Origin: Ochotona curzoniae
Lineage: Eukaryota > Chordata > Mammalia > Lagomorpha > Ochotonidae
Assembly (NCBI RefSeq): GCF_017591425.1
Contig: NW_024465885.1
Location: forward strand, 36,340,501-36,404,500
DNA length: 64,000 bases
Direction: 5' to 3'
Part shown: piece by piece, positions 11,826-24,360 of the stretch
Layout: each line of letters starts with the position of its first letter
How positions within the stretch are numbered: position 1 is the stretch's first letter
Made by a program: the position numbers and the translations under genes
The notes under the pieces: model-generated
Told to the model about the DNA's origin: nothing
The model's input: only the letters and a program-made list of their open reading frames with translations
The model's database searches: none

Positions 11826-12161
11826 TTTTTTTTAAAAAAATTTATTTTTATCATTTTTTTTTTATTGGAAAGGCGGATATACAGAGAGGAGAGACAGAGA
11901 TGAAGATCTTCCGCCCAATGATTCACTCCCCAAGTGAGCGCAATGGCCGATGCTATGCCAATCCGAAGCCAGGAGCGTCTTCCGGGTCTCCCACGTGGGT
12001 GCAGGGTCCCAAAGCTTTGAGCCATCCTCAACTGCTTTCCCGGGCCACAGGCAGGGAGCTGGAAGGGAAGCGGGGCTGCTGGGATTAGAACCGGTGCCCA
12101 TATGGGATCCCGGGCGTGCAAGGCGAGGACCTTAACCACTGCACCACCGCTCCGGGCCCCA
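11826..12161 (-). mobile_element. young-group CSINE with target-site duplication
   Basis: Near-consensus antisense copy from a T-rich tail complement to 'gctccgggcccc'. The 12-base 'tggttaattttc' occurs directly before (11814-11825) and after (12162-12173), so this is a clean retroposition site. The 161-codon minus-strand frame here is SINE plus flank. Confidence 0.96.
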
Positions 12162-12380
12162 TGGTTAATTTTCATATGATGGTTATTGAGCCAACTAAGT
12201 GCATTGTAGAGAGTGTTCTCATCCCAGAATCTATAATGGTATTGTATATTCTCAACTGTAACACAAGTGCCAATGTATTCCATTATTGAATATGAAATTA
12301 TTTATCTATTTAAATGAGTATTATATTCACTAGCCACAATTTGTTTTCATAGATTTTTCTCATGTTAGAATATTGGCTTA

Positions 12381-12733
12381 GGGCCTGCAACAGTGGTCTA
12401 GCAGCTAAAATCCTCGCCTTGTGTGTGCGTCAAGTGACCATACATATGGTCGCTGGTTCTAATCCCAGCAGCCCCGCTTCCCATCCAGCTTCCTGCTTGT
12501 GGTCTGAGAAAGCAGTCGAGGACGACCCAAGTGCTTGTGACCTTGCACCAGCGTGGGAGACCTGGAAGAGAATCTGGGCTCCTGGCTCCTGGCTCCTGGC
12601 TCCTGGCTCCTGGCTCCTGGCTTCAGATCAGCTCAGCTAGGGCCACTGAGGCCACTTGGAGAATGAATCATCAGACAGAAGATCTTCCTTTCTGAATATC
12701 TGACTTTCCAATAAAAATAAATATTTAAAAAAA
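12381..12733 (+). mobile_element. CSINE-type SINE with heptamer expansion
   Basis: The head is 'gggcctgcaacagtggtcta' and the B-box region is 'ggttctaatccc' (12455). The body carries six tandem 'ggctcct' units (12577-12618), where related copies have about two. The tail is 'aataaaaataaatatttaa'. Flanks 'aatattggctta' (12369-12380) and 'aatactggctta' (12734-12745) form a 12-bp duplication with one mismatch. Confidence 0.93.
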
Positions 12734-12882
12734 AATACTGGCTTACAGAGCACACAACAGACTAATAGCATCACATTTATAGATGAACAACAGTTCAAGT
12801 CGTGTAGAATAAAAATATATTTCTGGTATCACCTTAAGTTTTCTGTAATTTGGAATATGTCTGATGATTAAATATTAATACT

Positions 12883-12960
12883 AATGTGTGTATACACATG
12901 TATATATATAAACACATATATGTATATATACATTCATACATATATACACACATATATACA
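12883..12960. repeat. TA/CA alternating low-complexity tract
   Basis: Mixed tgtgtata, tatata and cacata steps that alternate purine and pyrimidine almost throughout. Confidence 0.9.
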
Positions 12961-13085
12961 GGGGTATTTCAATAAATTCATGGAGAAATAAAATTTAAAA
13001 ATCAGTTTATTTGGGTATAAAGATGTATGAAATGATTTATTTTTTTTATAGCACATATTTTCTGTCAACTTTTTCAGGATCCCTT
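12961..13085 (+). mobile_element. mariner-like MITE, about 125 bp
   Basis: The left end 'ggggtatttcaataaattca' is an imperfect inverted copy of the right end 'gtcaactttttcaggatccc'. The interior has 'gtttatttgggtat', also found next to the element at 30.47 kb. This fits a short non-autonomous Tc1/mariner relative. The name is from general memory, not a search. Confidence 0.5.
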
Positions 13086-15045
13086 AAATACAGGATTTAT
13101 ATATACTCATAAATATAAATTATCAGAATTCTGAGAAATGCAGTTTTATAAAATAAAATACTCAATTTCTCTGTTTTCTTAGCCTAAGTTTATATTGGAG
13201 ATAAGGAATTGTTATTCCACAGCATAGCCCCCCATCTCCCTTTAAGCATAGTGTGTCTACTGGCTTCTCTGTGTGAAGGTCATCAGCCGTCCTAAAGTGT
13301 CATTGTTTATTTTCAAAGAAAAACAATAAGTAAATAAATGAACAGGCTTCTTTCAAGGACATTTAGAGCTACTTAGATACAGCATTTTGCAGGTTGAATT
13401 CATGAGCCTGCTCAGTTAGAATGCATTGTCAGCATTCTTTAATAACAAGACCATGCTTAGATATACTACATCCAAAAAGGAGGAAGGTTGTAATGAGAAA
13501 ATCATAATAATTCTATCTAGTACAGCTTATATGCACACTATGGTAAAATTGTTCATCACACTGAGGGGTGTTTGCTATGTTGCTGAAACATGATTTGTCA
13601 TATAATGAGCTAATGTGATCAATTGACAATTTTATTAATAATGCTGTGTAATAATTTTAGGGGATATATTTTTTTCTAGATGATCGTTTACAGATATTTT
13701 CGCATAGTACACTAATCAAAAATGAGAGAGACCTATTCTGTTCATTCATTTCCAAGTTATATTAAATGGAACAAGACATTCAAGGCTATGAGTATCCAGT
13801 TACTTCTTTAATATCTCCAATCATCAGTTATTAAATTCAATTAAGATTAAATTTGAATTCTGCATTTCTGTGAGATAAAATTAAATAAATATCAGTGATA
13901 ATGATCTAAGCTAAACATTAACAATTGCTTTTGGAATTTCAGTCCACTTCTTGCATCTGCTTTGAAAGAACTGATGACCAAATGCTTTATCTTGGAAGAA
14001 AGAGATAAGCAAAGCTTGTATCAGTAAAACATTAAATAAGATTGCAGGTTTAACTCAGGGTTGCATTCACATCCCAGATTCATTCTCAAGCACCCCTGAG
14101 TGTAACTTCCTGTAAAAAACGGAGTCTAATACACCAAAGCAACGTTCCGTTTTGCATCAGTGGCACCTTGGAAAACTCTTACATAAGATTTAATTCTATA
14201 AGGTGTTGTCGAGTAATAATTCATTGACTCATCTTACAAATTCAGAAATGTATCTCTAAAAGCAGACCTATTGCATTGTCACCTCCATGGACTGGCAGAG
14301 AACACGGAATATTGATGCCTCAGATGATGTGATGCAGTTCCATAGTTACAGTATCAGATGGACAACTTATTAAACAAAACGGGTCCCTTATTAAATCAGT
14401 TTTTCACCAAAGGAATTAACTCATAATTATGCTGTATTAAAACAAAACTTGCAATTTTTACAGAGAAAAATGGAATGTTCAAATACATTAATTCATTTTA
14501 CTAGCAATAGTCTACCAATTTTAAGCTGTTATTACTGGGAAAGCATCAGACTGATTACTTTGTTCAAAATGACTGATAAGTGGTTATACACTATAAAAAT
14601 GAAAAATTCACTATAATTATTTTCATAGGATTCACACACTTTACTATAAATAACTATAGCATTAACATCATTTGAATGTATTACTTGGCATGAAAGTAGA
14701 TTTGTGCATTCCTATTCTGATTTATATGATGTGGAAGTTGTAAAAGTGAGAGAATAATTGAGATTGCTTTAAATAATTGCTTTAAATATCAGGATCAGAA
14801 AGAGAACCTTACCATTTCAAACTTTTAAGCAGTTATCTATACGCTGTGCTTTTACTGTACCAAAGATTTTAATGTTATATCTTTAGAAAATTATGAAAAC
14901 TAATATACTCATGAAAATTGCACATATATTTGCTTACTAAAAGCACATAATGCATTTGCTCATTACCTCCTGGGTTACATTCTGATAAATCTGTAATAAG
15001 ATAAAAAAAAAATCTCAATTACAATTTTTTTAAGACTTAGACTAT
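13086..15045. other. SINE-free AT-rich stretch, no gene
   Basis: Almost 2 kb without a recognisable SINE, L1 or long frame. It may be ordinary unique DNA. I see no splice-flanked coding-like segment. Confidence 0.6.
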
Positions 15046-15290
15046 CTAGCCCAGCAGCCAATAAAGCAGTGAATGTGTCTCTGTCCCATTTTTGCCCAGG
15101 TGAATTAAATAGATCCTGCCCCCAGTGTTGTAACTATGGGAAACAGAAGGCTATGACTCAAGTGATACATTGTTTGTTACCCAGGAGTGAGATCTAGACT
15201 AGCTACCTGTGGTTGAATGCAGCAAACAGTGAATGATGAGTATCAATCTATCTCTGTGTTAACCTGTCTCTAAATAAATACATAAATATT
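15046..15290 (+). mobile_element. old lagomorph SINE
   Basis: 'ctagcccagcagccaataaa' (head) and 'gactcaagtgatacattg' correspond to the older 'ggctcaagtg..ttgggt' body, followed by 'gtgaatgatgagtatcaatc', 'ctctgtgtt' and an 'aaataaatacataaat' tail. Strongly diverged. Confidence 0.55.
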
Positions 15291-16156
15291 CTTAATTTGC
15301 ATAATCTAGCAAAATCCACGATTTGACAATACATATAGAGTATTGAGTACTTACTCTTGTCATCAAGTGGCTGATGGGAAGTTGTGCTTCCCAGCGTCAT
15401 GACAGAATACCATTAACCCACAAAAAGACCAAATTTGATCATCTGAATTACAGTTTCTGGTGACATATCTACAACTATTATAAAGTAAAAAACTCATTAG
15501 TAGTGCCAATGCAAATCAGGGAACAGACCAAACTCTATATTCAATTTACAACATCAACAAATGGGGAGCGTGCAAGTAGGTTAAAAGGTAGTTCTTTCGG
15601 TTTCTGGAAGATCTGGTGAAGGATATGCTATAGCAACTAATGACTTCTGAAACAGGAAGGGTCATGTCCTTGAGTGTTGATTAAAAGCATTTGCTCAGAG
15701 TATGAGAATCAATGATGAACGCAACAAATTTAATGATCAGCAGGCTATTAGTTCTTATGAGGGATGAATAATTAGGTGTTCCCAAACCTAGTAGCAAGAA
15801 ACAGAATCAGCAATGTCTTTGCTGATAACTGTCGTATGTAAAGGCACTCAGGAATTGACAATATACGTTTAGACTTCCTCAAGTGAACAGTAATGATGAG
15901 GTTCAGCAGAGGACGGAAACGCATGCTCATTCAGTTACATTTACAGAAGCCAGGCATGTTGTCTTGGGAGAGGCAAATAAAAATACACAGTGCCTATCCA
16001 TAAAAAATGAGAATGACTGGGAACATCTCAATGCCCATGCCCTTTCCCTTTCCTTAGATTCATTTGAGAAATAACAGTAAACGTGAATTTAAAATGACTA
16101 TTGGAGAATGTGAGGCAAAGACATCTAGATACATTCTTGTGTTCACTCTTTATCTT
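15291..16156. other. unassigned DNA
   Basis: No gene. A 63-codon frame (15883-16074) has no recognisable content. Confidence 0.55.
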
Positions 16157-16385
16157 TTAAAATATGTTCCTTTTTACTGGAAATGTAGATTTACAGAGAG
16201 AGACAACACAGAGACAAAGATCATCGATCTGCTGACTCACTTCTCAAATAGCTGCAACACCCAGGATTGAGTCTATCCAAAAGTAGGAGCGTCTTCTGCT
16301 TTGAGAAGCTGAGAAGCTGGCTCACGAACCAGAGTCCACACTTTGAATGAATAGTATTAACCAACTAAGCTACTGTACGATTCCC
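16157..16385 (-). mobile_element. old CSINE, antisense
   Basis: 'tttactggaaatgtagattt', 'acagagagagaca', 'gctgactcacttctcaaata' and a degraded head '...accaactaagctactgtac'. It contains a small internal duplication, gagaagct twice near 16302-16317. Confidence 0.65.
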
Positions 16386-16462
16386 TTATGTTCCCTTTTG
16401 CTTGCCCTGAATTGCTGCCATAGATCATATGTAGAGAATCGGCAAGGAAGCGAGAGATGTGT

Positions 16463-16486
16463 TTAGTTAGTTAGTTAGTTAGTTAG
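16463..16486. repeat. (TTAG)6 microsatellite
   Basis: Six perfect ttag units. Confidence 0.97.
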
Positions 16487-16629
16487 CTCAGTACCATGCT
16501 GAATTATGATCAGCTCCTCAAGAAACAGTTGTGATTATATGAACCAAACTTGCATCTTCTAGAGGAAGCTCATTTTCTGACCTCAAGGAAGAAGTCTGTG
16601 TTACTGGAGCAGGTAATTGGAAGTGTTCA

Positions 16630-16905
16630 AGACACCACTTGTGTTGCTAGCATCCCATTCCAAAGTGCCTGGATTCAAGTCCCGGATCCACTTCAACTTC
16701 ACCCTGTTAATGGACACCCTGGGAAGTATTAGGTTATGGCTCAAGTAGTCAGGTTCCTACCACTGGCATGGGAAAACCGCCCACAGCCTTAGCCTAGCAC
16801 AGTCTCAGTTATTAGTGGCATTGTGGATGGAAGCCCAAAGCAGCAGGTGGGTATTCTTTTGACTTCTGATTCATTTCTCAAATAAGTAGAATAAGTAAAA
16901 AAATA
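16630..16905 (+). mobile_element. old lagomorph SINE
   Basis: 'ggattcaagtcccggatcca' (B-box region), then 'ggttatggctcaagtagtca', which is the older 'ggctcaagtg' body, and a weak 'tttctcaaataagta' tail. It is followed by an at-repeat (16914-16930). Confidence 0.6.
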
Positions 16906-16930
16906 AATAAAAGAATATATATATATATAT

Positions 16931-17606
16931 GACAGAACGTGACAGCTTTTAATAAATTAGGGGTCCTTAAACTTCAAACAGATAAGGACCAAAAAATATT
17001 CTTATAGATTGATATAGGCTCTCTAGTAGACCAGCAATATTAGATTTCTTTGATTTAGGGACAGGGAACTGAAAGTGAGTTTATATTTGTTTGCTGGATA
17101 CAAGCCAATGTCTTCAAAAAGCATTGAAATTTCACATCAAGCTTAGATGCTTCAAAAGCAAACCTGATTAGAAATGGAATTAATATGCTCCTTTTCTCAA
17201 AGAGTAATAAAACCATGTGCATATATTTGAGTATGTAGGAAAATTATAACCTTGGAAAATGAAGGCTAAATTATAGATAAGCTACAGTAGTCTAAAAGAG
17301 TGAAAAACACTGTGAAAGTCTTCAGTGACCTTGTGCGTCTATTTGTGTTATTGTGTGTCGGAAGCAACAATGATTTAACCTATTTCCACATCAAGTATGT
17401 CAATTATTGGACATCCGCCATAAGATGTGAATTCATATCAACTGAGGAATATTCAGGCATTGTGAATCAAAGAAATTCACAAGAGAACATCATCATACTG
17501 TGAGTAGAGAGCTCAAGTAAGTAATGAACAGGTCTGTCGTGGCATTAAAATGCCCTCCACCCCACTCCCAAACCCCCAACATGTGTGCGTGTCTGTGCAC
17601 GTGCCT

Positions 17607-17637
<31 letters not shown>

Positions 17638-18740
17638 CACGCACGAAATCCAGCCAGAGGGCTATATGCTTTGCAGCATAGGGTTAAGTTACTACTTGAG
17701 AGGCCCAAATTTTCATATCAGAGCATCCGAACTCAGAAGAGAAACTGGAAAATCAGAGAATAAAAGAGCAGAAAAAGTAATTAGAAAAATATCCAGCAAT
17801 TATTAGATCTACCACTTTCAATATTCTTGCTTCTGACTCTGTTTTTTCTAACGATTTTATGCATAAGCTTTTTTAATTTTCCTGACTTACTCAGTTAATG
17901 GAGGCATTTCCCCTGACCTCTATTCCAAGTATCTAGTTCATTTTTAAGTCACTGACTGGTATATCCTTGTACACACAAAAGGATAGATGGTTTCCAGTCA
18001 CACCCATCATTTCTCTCAGAGAAACATGTTCTCTGAAGTTTTCTTTGGCACACCTGTCAAAACATCAGGGGCAGACACACTGATTCTCCTTGTCAGGATA
18101 TGTGCCACCCTTGTTAAGAGCAAATGTTTGGCAAAACTGTAAGACCTAGTTTTAATTGTAGCTAAGGGGGAAACTACATAACATAATGGATAACAGTCTG
18201 GAATAAAAAAAATAGACTTCTTTTCAATTTTTTATAGCTATAATCATGACATAAAACTCTCAAAACACTTACCCATGAACAATTAGTGAATTATTGCATT
18301 TCTATAGCATCTGTTTGCATGGAATGAAAGCACCAAGTGGTATCCATAGAATATGTAAATGCCAATTCGAGGACACAAAATATGTTTTACAGGCGCATTT
18401 TCTTCCCATTTAGGTAACAATCACAAACTCAGCCATATATGCACCAATACTTTGGCTGAAGTTCTGACTGACACAGAAAAGCAGTTTTATTATCATTCTG
18501 TTCTAAAATATTGGTTTTCTCTTCCATTTAATTCATAAGATGCCTCGTATTTAAGGAATATTCCTTCATCTCTAGTGCGTCATTGTATCAATCTGAATAA
18601 ACGATGATGTCTTAGGAGAAAATGATACTCAATCCAATACAATTAATTTACTCAAAATTAGCCCAAATGCAAACAAATGAAAAACATGGGGTCATACTTG
18701 TAAGTGGATAAGCTTTTCTTATTTTTTAAAAAGTCATCCT
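16931..18740. other. unassigned DNA with an AC microsatellite
   Basis: Nothing recognisable except the dinucleotide at 17607-17644. Frames of 67-79 codons overlap that repeat or carry no known motif. Confidence 0.55.
17607..17644. repeat. (AC)n microsatellite
   Basis: About 18 ac units with two gc interruptions. Short CVCV and THTH frames come from it. Confidence 0.97.
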
Positions 18741-18962
18741 GAGGCCTGGCTCTATGACTCAATAGCTAAAACCTCCACTTGCAAATGCGGATGCCATATG
18801 GGCACAGTTTATGTCCCGCAGCTCCAGCTCCTGTCCAGCTCTCTGCTTCTGGTCTGGGAAAAGCAGTGGAGGATGGCCCAAAGCTTTAGGACCTTTGGGT
18901 CTCTCACATGGGTGAAAGAAGCTCCTGGCATCTGGTTTCTGATTGACTCTGCTCTGGCCAAT
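18741..18962 (+). mobile_element. CSINE-type SINE, 3'-truncated
   Basis: The head 'gaggcctggctctatgactc', then 'gccatatgggcac', 'ggcccaaagctttaggacc' and 'gaagctcctggcatctg', breaking off at 'gctctggcca'. The CT-rich part and A-rich tail are absent, which is unusual for a reverse-transcribed element. Confidence 0.82.
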
Positions 18963-19114
18963 TAAATTTAGAAATGAGTAAATGTTAGATACCAAATGCT
19001 GATTTTGCAACATGCTGGAATGCACAGCTTTAAAATTGTTTCTCCAGTAAATCCTCAAAAAATTAGAGGAGGTTATTATGTTGCTTGGATCCTGATAACT
19101 AAAGAACTTCAAAA

Positions 19115-19428
19115 TAATAATTTTTTTTTTGTCTTTAAAAAGCAATTACAATTAGAAGAGACAAAGAGAGATATTCCATTTGTTGGTCCTCTTCTCACGT
19201 GGATGTACAAGGGGCAGGGCTGGGTCCGGCTGACATAAGAAGCCAGGAGCTTCTTCTGAGTGTAGCAATGAGGGGTAGAGGTCCAAAAATCTGGGCCATC
19301 TCCCCCTGTTTTTCCATGTGAATCACAAGGGAGCTGCATCAAGTAGAGCAGCTAGGATTTGAACTGGCATCCATATGGGATGCTGGTGCTATAGGGAGCA
19401 TCTTAACCTGCTATACCACAACACAGGA
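19115..19428 (-). mobile_element. old CSINE, antisense
   Basis: A t-run and 'ctttaaaaagcaattacaat', then 'agaagccaggagcttcttct', 'aaatctgggccatctc', 'gatttgaactggcatccata' and the head 'cttaacctgctataccacaa'. Confidence 0.75.
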
Positions 19429-20071
19429 TTCATGAAGGGATTTTGAACTGTGTGGATTCATTAAACTTAAATTTAAGATGCTCCATTGGGTGAGTTTCTT
19501 TCCTTACTGTTAAAAAATAACATTAATCGTTAAACGCAAGCAAATATTGGGCTATGCCTACATTTAAAATTAAATACAAATTTTATGTTTTCCAGAAAAC
19601 TGGAAAGTCTTTATATTTTTAATAGCACAAAAGACAGTTTAATGTCTTTCTTGAAGTTCAAGCTATCGCATTTGATTACACTTTCAAGCTCTGAAGCACT
19701 CAAGAGGTATTGTTTTCTAAAATATGAAATTATTAGGGGTACTGATGCATTACCCTAGTTCTAAAAGCATTAGCAAATACACTAAAATTTCATTTCTTGT
19801 TGGATTCAATTTGCTTTTTAAAATTAAAGACAAATGAATAAACTGAGAGGATTGAGTTTATGCCTGAGGAGATTTACACTAGAGATTTCAAATAAACTAA
19901 TTCAATTATACAAAAAAATCCTTGCAAGTTTATTTATTTTTGCTAACTTGAGAAATTGCTTCTTCCTAGATCACTTGTATTCTAGTCCAGGCGCTTCAGG
20001 ACTGTCATGACAGTGAGGGAAGCACCTGGTATTCATAGCTTGTGTCCATGCTTGCTGTCACAGAGCATCCA
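19429..20071. other. unassigned AT-rich DNA
   Basis: No gene or clear repeat seen. Confidence 0.55.
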
Positions 20072-20190
20072 TTTTTTTTTAAGATTTATTTTATTTTTAT
20101 TGGAAAGTCAGGTTTACAGAGAGGAATAGAGCTAGACAGAAAGATCTTCCCAGGCAAGGACCTTAACCGCTAGGTCACTATGCCAGGCCT
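20072..20190 (-). mobile_element. CSINE with large internal deletion
   Basis: The tail-side part 'aagatttattttatttttat', 'tggaaagtcaggtttacaga' runs to 'gaaagatcttcc' and then joins directly to the head-side part 'caggcaaggaccttaaccgc', ending 'gccaggcct'. Both ends are intact, but about 200 bp of body are missing. Confidence 0.85.
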
Positions 20191-20469
20191 GTACCCATTT
20201 TTATAAAGAGTAATAACTGTCCCCAGCCTATCCAAATGGCTTAAATTTACAAGAAGTCACAAGGAACACAGATAAAGTTCTGTAGGATAAACCCAATATC
20301 AAAGGAATGATGGGTAAGAGATGAGAAGGATTCAGCATCGACAAAAAGCCAATAATAGAAGTATCTTTCAAACTATCCTTCAGATACCTGGACGTTTTTT
20401 CATTAACAGTCGCACAAGAGCAATGTTTCACATTTATTTCTCTTAAAAGCGAGGGGGAGTAGTGCTGCT
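20191..20469. other. unassigned DNA
   Basis: No feature recognised; a 67-codon minus-strand frame has no known motif. Confidence 0.5.
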
Positions 20470-20870
20470 AACCGCTTCTGCAGAGCTGATGTCCATAAGA
20501 ACACATGTGTTTTCTCACAGTTCTAGAGGAAGGGAGTCCAAGGTCAAAAGCAAGTTGGCTTGGTATCTCCTGAGGGCCCTGTTGTGTTCACAAGCAATAT
20601 GTTTATTTTTGTGTCTTCATGTGGATTTATTTCCTCTGTATTAGCACATCTCTCATGATAAATCCTCTTTCTCTACGAAAATAATTCCTATTGGATTCGA
20701 GCCTGACCATAATGACCCTATCATCTCCTTGAAGAGACACTGTCTCTAAATGCAGTCACGCTGACCATGGTGCTGATATCTGAGACAGTGAAGACCAAAG
20801 GGGTAATGTGCTGTTCAACCCTTAATGGTGGCTTTTGGAGCGACTATACAATGTCTACCTTCCCTGCTGA
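20470..20870 (+). mobile_element. old mammalian interspersed repeat, family uncertain
   Basis: 'cacagttctagaggaaggga', 'gtccaaggtcaaaagcaag' and 'tctcctgagggccctg' match a very common old mammalian repeat ('cagttctggaggct..gaagtcc'). I cannot name the subfamily with confidence. Confidence 0.5.
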
Positions 20871-23754
20871 AAAAGTAGATTTTACACCCTTGAATTTCTA
20901 GGTAAGAAACTCAACTACTTCATGTCCAAATACTCTGAAAATCAAAATTGATATGCTAGAGCAGTGTAGAGAGAAGTTGCTGTGTATTTTAAATGAGACT
21001 TCAGTTAAACATATAATACAGGTGCAAGCACAGATTTTTTTATGAATGTTCTGTAACATAATGGCATTGATCTGTGAATTTCTACTCTCAGGTATTACAC
21101 TCAGAATAAGTGGAGAAGAGAAGTCAAATAATGTAATATTGAAATTTAAAATGAATGAGTGTGGAATGAGTGTAGAATGCTATATTTTCTCAACAATTGG
21201 CTCTGAGACATTTCACTAACTATATTGGTTCTCCAGTTGATATTATCTAGATATTTAACTAGTAATAGTAATTCTATTCTGAATACATCTGGAAATCTGT
21301 CTCTAGCATGACTTCATCTCCATGCATTTAACATGTCTCAAATTTCCAGCCCCTACACTATTTCTGCCTCAATTTCTTTATTAAATAAATAGTAATGCCC
21401 CAAGCCACTTGTAAAGGTACAAGATTAAAAATACAGTAAAAATTTTAATATGTCATCTCTTAATATTGTGTTATGCACAACAAACTCAGAGGAGATTTGA
21501 TTGGCATTGAGCATATTCATGAATTGACAATAACATAGAATCACTTCATCTTCATATGCGTGGAAAGATATTAGTCTTGATAACTCATACTGAAATATAC
21601 TAAGCATTTTTACTAAAATCAGAGACTGGCCTAGATTATATACAACTACTTATCTTTTCTCTGAACCTTAATCAGCACAGTCCATAAAGGTAGGAAGTCA
21701 AATACAAGCATACTGGATGGGAAAAATTTTGTCATTTCAAACAATATGATTTTGAGACAAGTAAAATTCCAAATAGTTGGAAAATAAAACTAACAGATTT
21801 TGCAAGATGACCAAATGATCAATTTACAAGAAAACATTTGTCTGACTGTGTTGGAACTTAAAAAGAACATAATTAAAACTATTTCAATTTGAAATTGCAG
21901 CATAATAAAATGTACAGAGAAATATATCTCTCAAAATACACAGATACTTTTGAAAGGGCATAATAGTCACAGCTATTTTCTATGAGACAGGTAAGGTTCT
22001 GTGTTCCCCAGAAAAATCTCCAGACTTGATTTGGGATAGTTCTAGACAACCACCTTCTGTCAGTGCCCCTCCACCACAAGCTTTAGAAAGTGTGACAAAA
22101 ACCATGGCTTTTACACAGTTGCATACATACCATTATGGACAGAAACAGGGGCATGTCTAGACACAGAGAACATGCGCTCCAAATGGAATGGCCCATTTTA
22201 ATTCTAGAATTGCCGGTATACTTAGCTTTCAGTGTTCACATGAGAGGCTAATCTCTCCTTTTGTCGCTCTCCACTTCACTCCCATCTTTTCCTTATGTTC
22301 ACATTCCATAAGATACTATATGATAAATTTCTTGCATACTACCTATCTCAGTGTTATCCTCCAAGAGAAGGCTTGGATGATAGCACGGCTATAAGTAGCA
22401 AATACTGCCTGGCTTGCAGTAGGACTCCATGACTTCATCAAGGTGGAAGGTAGATCCTAAACACGGGTGAGTTTTAAGTTGCCAACTCATGACTTAAGCC
22501 AGGATCATTGGGAAAGATTATGCCAGGCAGGGAAAAATATTAAAACTTTGAGAGATTTGAAGGTGGGGGAAGCAGGAGTGTTAAAGATAATAAATTAGAT
22601 CTATATTACAAACTCTTGTGTGAATATGATTCCAGAGTGTGAACCAAGGAATTTTGTTGTTGTTGATGACGATTTTGTTGTTAGAAATGTCGGTAATCTG
22701 AGCAACACTAAATAAATTAGCTGCAAACTGGAACTCTGCCCCTGTCACAGACGTTTGCTAAAGGTCTGCTAGGTTGTTTTTTTTATAAATATAACTGAGA
22801 AAGCTGAGCTCTCATTTAATGTAGCTCTGCTATCACAACATCTGAATCAATAGTTCACAAATGAAGAAAACTGGGTTGATATCCCTGAAAATATTGGGGT
22901 TTTAGATACCTCAAAACCCTCCAAGCTTATTGAAGTAATCCATTGCCACTAAGGACGTATCCACTTGTAAAGCACAGAAGACAAGGTAAATGCCTGTACA
23001 ATACACTATTCACATAGACAAGGAAAGAAAGAGTATTCACAGACAGGTTTCCTAGGACCATTGTGAAGTTCAACAATGATGAAGAAAGTCAGACAAATGA
23101 GGTAATGAGCCACAGGATGCAATTATGCCGAGATGCTTATTCTGCAATGAATTCTACTTCTTTCTTTCCCTGCAACAGTTTGGTTCCCTGATCTACAGCC
23201 ATACTCCAAGAAAGAAAGGATTTATCATCATATCTCACCAGAAAATGGGAGAGAATGAAGACATGCCTTTTGACAGTCACCTTGGTCAACAGGAAACAAG
23301 TAAGAAAATGGTCTTGCTGTATTTCTCCCCGTGGATGATATTTTCATCTCATGTCACAGAATTTTCCACCCAGACTCAGGTCAAACCTTGTCGTGATGAG
23401 TCACGTGGAGACACACCATGCTACTGTAGAATGTCATAGTGTTTTTCTTCCTCACCTCCAAATGTTTCTTCTTAACATGAAAATATGTCCCTCCTGCTTT
23501 CGGATCTGTAATCTGAGTTAACACAGTTAAACCTGACATGGGACCTGGTTTCTTCATACTGCAGAATTTCATTTTAAGTCACACCTCTCTTCTGATTCCA
23601 GCTTCCTGCTAATGCAGACCCTAAAAGGCACCAGGTGAAACTCAAGGGTCAGACTCAACTGTTAATCCATCTGAGAATTCTAGATTGAGCTTTCAACCCA
23701 GGAGTTGAATTTCAACCAAATTTTTTTAAGGGATTTAGGAAGTAAAACAGCAGA
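20871..23754. other. SINE-free stretch, no gene
   Basis: About 2.9 kb without a SINE. A 104-codon plus-strand frame (23125-23439) sits in moderately GC-rich sequence but has no motif I know and no splice context. It is left uncalled. Confidence 0.55.
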
Positions 23755-24360
23755 TGCTGCCTTTCGAATAAAATGAGTCAAAATAATGTTTGAAAAGATA
23801 TAGAAGAAACTGAAGAGCCCATGAACAGATGGCCTGATGAAGATATACACACACCATTCACACCATGCAATAATGATCACCTTTAAAAATAAGAAATTCT
23901 TGCCATTTGCCACAATGTGGATGATCTTGGAGAGCATTGTGGTAAATGACACAAGGCAGGCTCAGAAAGAAAGACACTATAACCTTATTTAAATAAGGAA
24001 TCTAATAAAACTAACGTTTAGAGCCAGAAAGTACTAGTTGCCAACTGCTAGCAGTGGAGCACATCGAAAATTGCAGTCAAAGGATTCATGATTGTAATTA
24101 TGAAGTATTTGTATTCTTCCTTTAAGTCCATTATATGTATACACAATTCAACATGATGACTCTAATAATAATTGATTATATATTTAAAATTACTAAGAAG
24201 ATTAATCATATATTCTCAATATAAAAATGGGTGTCTGTGTGAGGTGATCAGTAAGTTACCTTGCCTTATTGAAGTAATACTTTCATGATGTTTACATAAA
24301 CCATTACATTGTACAACATAAATGTATAGTTTTGCCAATATTTCAATCAAGTTGAAAACA
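23755..24360 (+). mobile_element. LINE-1 3' end and 3' UTR, old
   Basis: 'cttgccatttgccacaatgt', 'ggatgatcttggagagcatt', 'gtggtaaatgacacaaggca' and 'ggctcagaaagaaagacact' follow the familiar L1 3' end order. The AT-rich 3' UTR runs on to about 24360. Frames are broken. Confidence 0.75.

Noticed and set aside
11798..12283. 161-codon minus-strand frame
   Set aside because: It is a SINE body plus flank, with the same residues as in the copies at 30.5, 45.0 and 63.1 kb.
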